Positions 6,705 through 11,897 of a stretch of DNA of 13,630 nucleotides are shown here, one piece after another (positions within the stretch are counted from its first letter, which is position 1; every line of letters starts with the position of its first letter). Origin of the DNA: Candidatus Omnitrophota bacterium (lineage in GTDB: Bacteria; Omnitrophota; Gorgyraeia; Duberdicusellales; 4484-171). The stretch is from contig JAFGHG010000143.1 in NCBI GenBank assembly GCA_016939345.1, forward strand, positions 1 through 13,630, in the 5' to 3' direction. The translations under genes and the position numbers were made by a program. The notes beneath the pieces are model-generated. The model was not told the DNA's origin. It ran no database searches and worked only from the letters and a program-made list of their open reading frames with translations.

Positions 6705-6838
6705 CAAATGTTCCAACTCCCTTTTTCTTTAGCCGTCATCTCCGGGCTGCAGCATTTTTGCTTTGCTTTTATCTTTCTATCACCCTTGCAAATAACGCAA
6801 ACTACAGGCTTGTCTTTTTTTCCGGCCTTTTTTTTCAT
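6704..6838 (-). CDS. 44-residue desulforedoxin-like mini-protein
   Basis: A 44-residue, very Lys-rich protein with four cysteines arranged C14-x2-C17-x11-C29-C30 and followed by S-P-E-M. CxxC then adjacent CC then x-x-M is the desulforedoxin pattern, as in desulforedoxin itself and the N-terminal domain of desulfoferrodoxin (CxxC...CCGxPM), where four cysteines bind one Fe. The inter-pair loop is shorter here than the family's about 15 residues. Translation is well supported: GGAGG four bases before the ATG, no other gene in the interval, and a stop that overlaps the flavoreductase ATG as TGATG. Probable role: a one-electron carrier or metal-site protein for that reductase (inference). It could instead be a zinc knuckle. 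Confidence 0.7.
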   Translation of the reverse strand: MKKKAGKKDKPVVCVICKGDRKIKAKQKCCSPEMTAKEKGSWNI

Positions 6839-7061
6839 TTTTCCTCCAAATCCTTTCACTCTGCATCAACGGTAAAATTGACTCTTCAACAAACAAATTT
6901 ACCACTTTACCGATAGTTTTCAATGTTTTTTTCCCTTTAGCTTGCCAACTTTATCTTTGCCTGTTTTAAAAGCCCAAAGAAGGCATAATAAATTTTCAAG
7001 CTCTGGCCATTGTCAAAAACGAATTAAATTATGCCGGTACAATAGCTTAATTGACATAAAC
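6839..7061 (-). promoter_or_regulatory. Upstream region of the mini-desulforedoxin/flavoreductase operon
   Basis: A 223-base gap. On the minus strand a consensus -35 TTGACA (7016-7011) is followed by an AT-rich stretch with ATTTAT 17 bases away or TATTAT 20 bases away (6990-6985). That makes a plausible but imperfect promoter with a leader of roughly 140 bases. The leader holds the inverted pair CGGTAAA/TTTACCG (6906-6912 with 6870-6876) and two GGTAAA direct repeats eight bases apart. The upstream arm contains the third copy of the TATCGGTAA motif. No terminator is evident after the regulator gene, so read-through is possible. Confidence 0.45.
6907..6915 (-). promoter_or_regulatory. Candidate operator core TATCGGTAA (copy 3)
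   Basis: The minus strand reads CTATCGGTAAAG, with TATCGGTAA starting 69 bases upstream of the mini-desulforedoxin ATG. This nine-base core is identical to the one upstream of superoxide reductase, and the distance to the start codon is nearly the same. The flank differs from the other two copies (AAAAC instead of AACTT). Confidence 0.4.
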
Positions 7062-7469
7062 TCAACCCCTTTCAGCTACCAGCGACAGGATGCTGATATT
7101 TTTTAACTGCTTGACGACATACCGCTCTATTTTATTTATTTTTTTTCTAATCTTGCATTTTTTAATCTCAGGGCAAACACTTTTTTTAAATGTACACTCA
7201 TTAAATTTAAAATTGCCTTGAAAAGCCACAATAAGAGAAAATAAAGTAATTCTCCTAGAAGATATATTTAGTTTAAAGCCGCCGTTTTGTCCTTTGATCG
7301 ATCTAAGTATTTTCTTTTTATTAAGTATTTGAAGGATCTTCCTTAGAAAGGGCCTGGGTATCCTTAACTTATTGCATAAATCGGATACGCTTACTAACTC
7401 GTTGTCCGATTTAGCCATACAGCATAGAGCCCTGATTGCATAATCAGTATCTCTTGTGATTAGTTTCAA
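7062..7469 (-). CDS. Rrf2-family transcriptional regulator, probably Fe-S sensing
   Basis: A 135-residue Rrf2-type winged-helix protein. The N-terminus (KLITRDTDYAIRALCCMA) is the family signature. The helix-turn-helix lies around residues 25-50 (VSVSDLCNKLRIPRPFLRKILQIL), with the wing at SIKGQNGGFKLN. C92-x6-C99-x5-C105 sits where IscR and NsrR carry their C-x5-C-x5-C cluster ligands, so a redox- or NO-responsive Fe-S cluster is likely; the first spacing is one residue longer. The start is TTG at 7469, six bases after a strong AAGGAGG; no in-frame ATG fits. The long leader with its own promoter, and its position ahead of the stress genes, point to control of this island and perhaps of itself (inference). 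Confidence 0.9.
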   Translation of the reverse strand: MKLITRDTDYAIRALCCMAKSDNELVSVSDLCNKLRIPRPFLRKILQILNKKKILRSIKGQNGGFKLNISSRRITLFSLIVAFQGNFKFNECTFKKSVCPEIKKCKIRKKINKIERYVVKQLKNISILSLVAERG

Positions 7470-7513
7470 TTTTTACCTCCTTAAATAAAGAATAAAGAAG
7501 GGGCAGTTTTTTA

Positions 7514-7529
7514 TGTCTTGCCCAGGACA
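7514..7529. repeat. Palindromic repeat TGTCYTG-CC-CAGGACA, copy A
   Basis: Plus strand TGTCTTGCCCAGGACA, a dyad with arms TGTCTTG and CAGGACA around CC and one mismatch between arms. It shares TGCCCAGGACA with copy B, 73 bases away start to start, close to seven helical turns. GC-rich for its surroundings. It is either a paired operator or a repeated RNA hairpin. Confidence 0.5.
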
Positions 7530-7582
7530 TCTAATCCCAACCTCCAAAAAAGAGGTTCTTTTAAATGCTCTCTATGGGCCTT

Positions 7583-7666
7583 TTAGCGTCCTGCCCAGGA
7601 CAAACTACGGCAGCCTTCAGAGCAATGGGCTACCGGCCTTAACATATATTTAATAGTTACTCTCAT
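7583..7666 (-). CDS. 27-residue leader peptide or micro-protein
   Basis: This ORF directly follows a good promoter and has a strong AAAGGAGG five to six bases before its ATG, so it is very likely translated. The peptide begins MRVTIKYMLRP, has two cysteines in CSEGC and ends SLSWAGR. I recognise no family. The codons for S-W-A fall inside repeat copy B, and repeat copy A would read M-S-W-A in the corresponding frame. It may be a regulatory leader peptide for the Rrf2 gene, or a small metal- or thiol-binding peptide. Confidence 0.5.
   Translation of the reverse strand: MRVTIKYMLRPVAHCSEGCRSLSWAGR
7587..7602. repeat. Palindromic repeat TGTCYTG-CC-CAGGACA, copy B
   Basis: Plus strand CGTCCTGCCCAGGACA, containing the perfect 6-2-6 dyad GTCCTG-CC-CAGGAC. 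It overlaps the end of the 27-codon ORF. Thirteen or more of 16 positions agree with copy A. Confidence 0.5.
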
Positions 7667-7691
7667 AAACACCTCCTTTCTCTTTCATTTA

Positions 7692-7719
7692 AAGATACCA
7701 TATTAGTATCATTTGTCAA
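7692..7719 (-). promoter_or_regulatory. Promoter with embedded operator for the Rrf2 leader
   Basis: Minus strand: -35 TTGACA (7719-7714), 16-base spacer, -10 TATCTT (7697-7692). The spacer and -10 hold the dyad GATACTAATATGGTATC (7710-7694), arms GATACTA/TGGTATC with one mismatch, and outward symmetry continues into A/T bases. A repressor bound here would block RNA polymerase. This is the usual layout of an autoregulated gene, and the Rrf2 product is the natural candidate. Confidence 0.65.
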
Positions 7720-7744
7720 GAAAAAAATATTGGAATTTTCTTTA

Positions 7745-7933
7745 TCAGGCTCTGTTCTTCAGACCAAGCTGTTTTCTGTAAAAATCATAGCATTTATTGC
7801 AGGTGCCGTCTTTTTTCGCCCACTTAGGGTACTTTTTCTTAATAGCCTCGATTACATGCTCGTCGGTATGATTTTTGATGCTCAGGACATCTCTCTCGAT
7901 CTTTTTTCCGCATAAAGGGCAAACGAAATCCAT
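7745..7933 (-). CDS. Small zinc-ribbon-like cysteine/histidine protein
   Basis: A 62-residue protein with C5-x2-C8, H22-x3-H26 and C45-x2-C48. The first part (FVCPLCGKKI) looks like a zinc knuckle followed by a helix with two histidines; the second pair sits in GTCNKCYDFY. The fold is probably a small treble-clef or zinc-finger-like metal site. I prefer the second ATG (7933) because the AGGAGG is too close to the first (7936). It lies 41 bases after the permease gene on the same strand, which suggests a cytoplasmic metal-binding partner for that transporter. No named family recognised. Confidence 0.75.
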   Translation of the reverse strand: MDFVCPLCGKKIERDVLSIKNHTDEHVIEAIKKKYPKWAKKDGTCNKCYDFYRKQLGLKNRA

Positions 7934-7974
7934 CATCCCTCCTATTTAATATAAAATCATAGCAAAAACAAATA

Positions 7975-9021
7975 TTATTTATTCATCTTGTTAAAAATAT
8001 CTTTGATAAAATTGAGAATTATCAAACCAACAAGGGTCAAGCTAGCCATATGTTCAAAAGCTAAAGGGATCACGGCCTGATGATGCTTAAGCTGCTTGGC
8101 TAGGTCAATATCAAAAGCATAAAATAAATAATGAACCAAAAAACCCAGTGACAAACTGCAAAGCACTATCGTCAGTAAAAACAAAAAAGCAGTCCTTTTG
8201 CCTAACTCCCTGCTTATAACAGTCAAAGCCACAGAATTAGTAGCAGGCCCGGCCAGTAAAAAAACAAAGGCAGCAGCAGGGCTCATACCTTTTAACATCA
8301 AGGCAGCTACAACAGGGACTGAACCTGAAGAACAAATATACATAGGAATTCCGACTATAAGCATTACCAGCATAGACAGCCAAGGCGAACCCAGATACCG
8401 CGATATCAACTCCTCGGGAACAAAGTAGGATATTGCACCGCCTATAATAATACCCAGCATTATCCAGGCTCCGCTTTCTCTAAGTAAAGTACCAAAGGAA
8501 TAGGTAAAAATACTTTTGATTTTGTTTCTTAAAGCCAGCTTTTTCCCCGGACCGTGCTCCTGACCGCAATCAGTACATTTTTCCTGCTGGTTCTCTGTTT
8601 TTTTTTCCGTATCTTTCTCAAGAAAGATATTAGCCATTACTCCGGCAACTAAACCTGAAATGAAAGAAGCTACCACCCTAAAAGCTGTAAAAAATGGGCC
8701 TAAAAGAGCATAGGTAGCAAATACGGAATCAAGACCAGTTGTTGGAGTCGAGATAAGAAAAGACAGTATAGCCCCTTTACTTGCGCCGTCTTTTTTTAAG
8801 GATATTGTAGCCGGAAGCACCCCGCAGGAGCATAAAGGAAGGGGTATGCCAAAAAGTGACGCCTTAAGCACTGACAAAAAATTGTTTTCTCCAAGATGCC
8901 TGGCTATAGTTTTTGGTTTTATAAAAACATGCAGTATCCCGGCAAAAATAAAGCCAATAATAAGATAAATAGACATCTTGTTAAGCAAAAAAACAGCCTC
9001 TTTAAAAATTGCAAATATCAT
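7975..9021 (-). CDS. ArsP/DUF318-type permease (SO_0444-like metal/metalloid exporter)
   Basis: A 348-residue polytopic membrane protein with about eight helices in two related halves, each carrying a conserved motif: GIPLPLCSCGVLP at residues 58-70 and GIPMYICSSGSVPV at 224-237. The CSCG motif is the mark of the SO_0444-type Cu/Zn efflux and ArsP permease family (PF03773). A charged cytoplasmic loop between the halves (about 134-168) contains C149-x2-C152 and HG, a possible metal-sensing site. Substrate (divalent metal, organoarsenical or another thiophile) cannot be fixed by eye. The start at ATG 9021 has no clear Shine-Dalgarno. The next gene downstream encodes a Cys/His-rich small protein, consistent with metal handling. 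Confidence 0.88.
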   Translation of the reverse strand: MIFAIFKEAVFLLNKMSIYLIIGFIFAGILHVFIKPKTIARHLGENNFLSVLKASLFGIPLPLCSCGVLPATISLKKDGASKGAILSFLISTPTTGLDSVFATYALLGPFFTAFRVVASFISGLVAGVMANIFLEKDTEKKTENQQEKCTDCGQEHGPGKKLALRNKIKSIFTYSFGTLLRESGAWIMLGIIIGGAISYFVPEELISRYLGSPWLSMLVMLIVGIPMYICSSGSVPVVAALMLKGMSPAAAFVFLLAGPATNSVALTVISRELGKRTAFLFLLTIVLCSLSLGFLVHYLFYAFDIDLAKQLKHHQAVIPLAFEHMASLTLVGLIILNFIKDIFNKMNK

Positions 9022-9103
9022 GTTATCAAATATTCATCCAGATTCTTTTTTGTTCTTGGATAAAAAAAGAATAAATTTTATAAATTATGTTTTTTAAGTT
9101 TAA

Positions 9104-10519
9104 TTAGTACCTGTAATGTTCAGGTTTAAAAGGCCCGTCTTTAGGTACGCCTATATAGTCAGCTTGGTCCTGGGTAAGTCTTGTAAGTTTTACCCCTATT
9201 CGGGAAAGGTGAAGCCTGGCCACCTCCTCATCAAGGTATTTGGGAAGCCTGTAGACTTTTTTTTCGTAAATTTCCCTGTTTTTCCACAAATCGATCTGGG
9301 CCAGGACCTGGTTGGTAAAGGAATTTGACATGACAAAAGAAGGGTGTCCAGTAGCGCAGCCTAAGTTAACTAGTCTTCCCTCTGCTAAAAGATACACTGC
9401 TTTTCCGTCAGGGAAGATGTATTTATCAACCTGAGGTTTAATATTAATTCTCCTTATGCCGGAAAATTTTTCCAATTTAGATACTTGTATTTCATTATCA
9501 AAATGGCCAATGTTACATATTATTGCCTGGTCTTTCATCTTTTTAATATGCTCTATGGTGATTACGTCTCTGTTGCCTGTGGCAGTAACAAATATATCGG
9601 CCTCTGATAAAGAATCTTCTATTGTTGAAACCTCAAAGCCTTCCATTGCGGCTTGCAGGGCACATATAGGGTCTATCTCGGTTACTATTACCCTTGCCCC
9701 AAGCCCTCTTAGGGATTGGGCAGACCCTTTACCGACATCTCCATAACCGCAGACTAAAGCTACTTTTCCGGCAATCATGACATCGCTTGCTCTCTTTATG
9801 CCATCGACTAACGATTCCCGGCAACCATATAGATTGTCAAACTTGGACTTAGTCACTGAATCATTGACATTTATTGCCGGAAATAATAAAGTTCCTTTTT
9901 GCATCATCTGATAAAGACGGTGGACTCCGGTAGTGGTTTCCTCAGACACGCCTTTGCATTCTTTTACCATGTTGGACCATTTATGAGGACTTTTCTCTAA
10001 ACTCCTTTTTACAGCCTTGATCAGCTCAGCTTCGTCCTCTCCTGAAGGGGTCTTATCCAAAACTTTAGGATCACTTTCGGCTGCATATCCAAAATGCATC
10101 ATCAATGTTGCATCGCCTCCGTCATCAACTATCAATTGAGGCCCTTTGCCTCCGGAAAAAGTCAAAGCAGACTCAGTGCACCACCAGAAATCTTCTACGG
10201 TCTCGCCCTTCCAGGCAAATACAGGTATACCTCTCTTAGCTATGGCAGCTGCTGCATGGTCTTGGGTAGAAAATATATTACAGCTTGCCCAGCGGACTTC
10301 TGCCCCAAGGTCAGACAAGGTCTCGATCAATACTGCCGACTGGATAGTCATATGCAAAGAACCAGTTATCCTGACGCCTTGCAGTGGTTTCTGGCTTTTG
10401 TATTTCTCTCTAACGCTCATCAATCCCGGCATTTCATGCTCAGCTATCTCTATTTCTTTTCTTCCGAATTCTGCAAGATTGATATCTTTTATTTTATAAT
10501 TTGTAGTATTTATCTGCAT
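9104..10519 (-). CDS. ahcY: S-adenosylhomocysteine hydrolase
   Basis: A 471-residue cytosolic NAD-dependent enzyme that splits S-adenosylhomocysteine into adenosine and homocysteine, clearing the methyl-transfer product. Seen from the N-terminus: GSLHMTIQSAVLIETL and CNIFSTQDHAAAA (substrate domain), DDGGDAT, then the NAD-binding CGYGDVGKGSAQ (near 258-269). It continues with TGNRDVI, CNIGHFDNEI and the C-terminal KPEHYRY tail, whose Lys/Tyr complete the partner subunit's NAD site. A stretch near 152-182 matches the extra segment of the long bacterial/eukaryotic form. I prefer the second ATG (10519), six bases after AGGAGG. Only about 29 bases separate it from the exported-protein gene upstream, so there is no room for a SAH riboswitch there. 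Confidence 0.96.
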   Translation of the reverse strand: MQINTTNYKIKDINLAEFGRKEIEIAEHEMPGLMSVREKYKSQKPLQGVRITGSLHMTIQSAVLIETLSDLGAEVRWASCNIFSTQDHAAAAIAKRGIPVFAWKGETVEDFWWCTESALTFSGGKGPQLIVDDGGDATLMMHFGYAAESDPKVLDKTPSGEDEAELIKAVKRSLEKSPHKWSNMVKECKGVSEETTTGVHRLYQMMQKGTLLFPAINVNDSVTKSKFDNLYGCRESLVDGIKRASDVMIAGKVALVCGYGDVGKGSAQSLRGLGARVIVTEIDPICALQAAMEGFEVSTIEDSLSEADIFVTATGNRDVITIEHIKKMKDQAIICNIGHFDNEIQVSKLEKFSGIRRINIKPQVDKYIFPDGKAVYLLAEGRLVNLGCATGHPSFVMSNSFTNQVLAQIDLWKNREIYEKKVYRLPKYLDEEVARLHLSRIGVKLTRLTQDQADYIGVPKDGPFKPEHYRY

Positions 10520-10548
10520 CATACCCCTCCTTGATCCGGCTCTGATAT

Positions 10549-11031
10549 TTACCTATAATCGAAAAATGGATGAATACGCGGGTGGACCTTAACCAGGTTA
10601 AGTTGTTTATTTTCCCAGAAAAAATCAAAAAATACCTTATAACCTGCTTTGCTGACTAAAACATATCTCTTTTTTTGGGCTGCCCCAGAATCGTCAGGCT
10701 GGTAATCACATTTGACTTTAACATTCTCAACTTCTGTACCGTTATGGTTAAAAGTTAAAAAGACTTTACCCTGATCTGTGCTAAATGTAAAAACTTTTCC
10801 GTCTTGGCCTATCTCTGCCGGTGTCGTAAAAACAACGCTTGTTATTTCAGATTTTGATTTTCTTTCAGTATAAACTATACCTAGATCAACATTTTCGCCC
10901 GCATCACTAACAAGTATATATCCAACAGCAGGGTTAATGAACCTGACATCAGCCCTTACCTGACGGTCTTTAGACCAAGAGCATTGGCTGAAGATCATTA
11001 AAGAGATTATTAATAATAGAAATTTCTTCAT
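10549..11031 (-). CDS. Small exported protein of unknown function
   Basis: A 160-residue protein with an N-terminal signal sequence (MKKFLLLIISLMIFSQCSWS). The Cys at residue 17 could be a lipidation site, but FSQC is a poor lipobox, so ordinary signal-peptidase cleavage is equally possible. The mature part is mostly predicted strand (VGYILVSDAGENVDLGIVY, KVFLTFNHNG, RYVLVSKAGYKVFFDFFW) with a hint of two similar halves (ILVSDAGE and VLVSKAGY). No family recognised. It begins three bases after the stop of the membrane-protein gene and lacks its own Shine-Dalgarno, so translation is likely coupled. Confidence 0.75.
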   Translation of the reverse strand: MKKFLLLIISLMIFSQCSWSKDRQVRADVRFINPAVGYILVSDAGENVDLGIVYTERKSKSEITSVVFTTPAEIGQDGKVFTFSTDQGKVFLTFNHNGTEVENVKVKCDYQPDDSGAAQKKRYVLVSKAGYKVFFDFFWENKQLNLVKVHPRIHPFFDYR

Positions 11032-11034
11032 TTT

Positions 11035-11400
11035 TTACGCTGACAAAATAAGACCGACTCCTAAAGCAAGGATCAAAACCGCAAACCTTCTCAGGAACCG
11101 ATTCGGCTTTTTTTCGTATTTTTGGGAAAATGCCCTTATCCTTTCATGGCCCAAAACAATGCCCAGAATCCCTTTCAAGATGGCCAGAATCCCAAAAAGG
11201 ATAATGAACCATGAGATCCTGCAGAATGAAGCGTTGGTAAGAAATATTACACCTATAAGAAAATTTAAAAAAACTCCAAAATAGAGGTTTTTTTTCTTAT
11301 TCCAGAATTTTTGCATTTTTCTCATTACAAGCGGTTTGATAAAACAAACCAAGCCAAGAGAAAAAATAACTATACCCAAAATCTTCACAAACCATGTCAT
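11035..11400 (-). CDS. Four-helix membrane protein of unknown function
   Basis: A 121-residue integral membrane protein with helices at about residues 3-22, 38-56, 62-84 and 102-120. A very basic stretch follows helix 1 (MRKMQKFWNKKK) and another precedes helix 4 (QKYEKKPNRFLRR), which places those loops in the cytoplasm. GGAGG lies six bases before the ATG. It heads a tight cluster with the exported protein and the SAH hydrolase. I recognise no named family and would not assign a function. Confidence 0.75.
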   Translation of the reverse strand: MTWFVKILGIVIFSLGLVCFIKPLVMRKMQKFWNKKKNLYFGVFLNFLIGVIFLTNASFCRISWFIILFGILAILKGILGIVLGHERIRAFSQKYEKKPNRFLRRFAVLILALGVGLILSA

Positions 11401-11458
11401 TTCAGGCCTCCTCTGTATTTATCTAAAAACTTTCAAAAAAAGATTGATTATGAAAGTG

Positions 11459-11767
11459 CTACTGGGCTCCCCGATATCCTTCTTGAAAACCCTCAATAAA
11501 CGCCGGAATAAAACCAGTAACCATCAATATAACAGTCAAAACAAGAGAAAGGTATCCCATTATAAGACCGGCTATGGCCATGCCTTTTCCGCCAATGGTG
11601 TCTGCGGAGTCATTTATCTGTTTTAAAGCTATATGGCCGCAAATTATCGCAGGTATGCCTAACAACAAACCACAGCATAAAGAAACGATTCCACACACTA
11701 AACTGGCAATTGCCAAACCGGATGTTTTTGGCTGTGGGGGCATCTGAACTGGTGCTTGATTTTCCAT
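11459..11767 (-). CDS. DUF4190-type small membrane protein
   Basis: A 102-residue protein: a Pro/Gln/Met-rich soluble N-terminus (QAPVQMPPQPK), then KTSGLAIASLVCGIVSLCCG leading into a helix at about 18-42 and a second helix at about 60-84 (GLIMGYLSLVLTVILMV). Between them lie GHIALKQI and GKGMAIAGL. That layout is the DUF4190 domain, found in small inner-membrane proteins of unknown role. ATG 11767 is preferred over an in-frame GTG at 11773 because the GGAGG is five bases before the ATG and the GTG lies against it. Confidence 0.8.
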   Translation of the reverse strand: MENQAPVQMPPQPKTSGLAIASLVCGIVSLCCGLLLGIPAIICGHIALKQINDSADTIGGKGMAIAGLIMGYLSLVLTVILMVTGFIPAFIEGFQEGYRGAQ

Positions 11768-11795
11768 ATACACCTCCTGTTTTTTCTTATTATCT

Positions 11796-11801
11796 ATTAT
11801 A
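11796..11801 (-). promoter_or_regulatory. Candidate -10 box for the DUF4190 gene
   Basis: The minus strand reads TATAAT, giving a leader of roughly 22 bases before the ATG. No good -35 is visible 16-18 bases upstream. A second TATAAT lies at 11853-11848. The 130-base gap after hydG is otherwise AT-rich, without a clear terminator. Confidence 0.35.
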
Positions 11802-11897
11802 TTACATAACAGGATTAAGTATAGAAAAAATCTTTCAGAAAAGAAAAATTATAGCTCCGGCGAGAGCAAGGGCATAAATTCCAGGAAAGTGGAAGCA

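Larger units (their letters stand above)
7470..7691 (-). promoter_or_regulatory. Structured leader upstream of the Rrf2 gene
   Basis: About 215 bases lie between the promoter and the regulator start, holding a short ORF and several foldable elements. On the minus-strand RNA: an 8-bp stem CGGUAGCC/GGCUGCCG with a 12-base loop (7608-7635); UCCUGGGCAGGA inside repeat copy 1; AACCUC/GAGGUU with a 7-base loop (7539-7557); repeat copy 2; and a GGGCA/UGCCC pair (7501-7523) followed by CUUCUUUAUU, which resembles a weak intrinsic terminator. The CUGCCC arm could pair with GGGCA(G) of either repeat copy, so alternative folds are possible. Attenuation coupled to the short ORF is an inference. Confidence 0.4.

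Noticed and set aside
7051..7056. Plus-strand TTGACA as a promoter
   Set aside because: No -10 box at the right distance and no plus-strand gene to drive; the bases lie just past the end of the Rrf2 gene.
7444..7530. A 28-codon minus-strand ORF starting MSWAR at ATG 7530 and overlapping the Rrf2 start
   Set aside because: Its GGAGG is ten bases away, it overlaps the regulator gene out of frame and reads through the regulator's Shine-Dalgarno; the peptide looks like no protein. Kept only as part of the leader discussion.
9042..9072. AT-rich inverted repeat between the SAH hydrolase and permease genes as a terminator
   Set aside because: The arms are almost only A and T with no GC stem, so it would not form a stable intrinsic terminator.
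10520..10548. A SAH riboswitch in front of the SAH hydrolase gene
   Set aside because: Only about 29 bases separate the gene from its upstream neighbour, too few for any known SAH aptamer.
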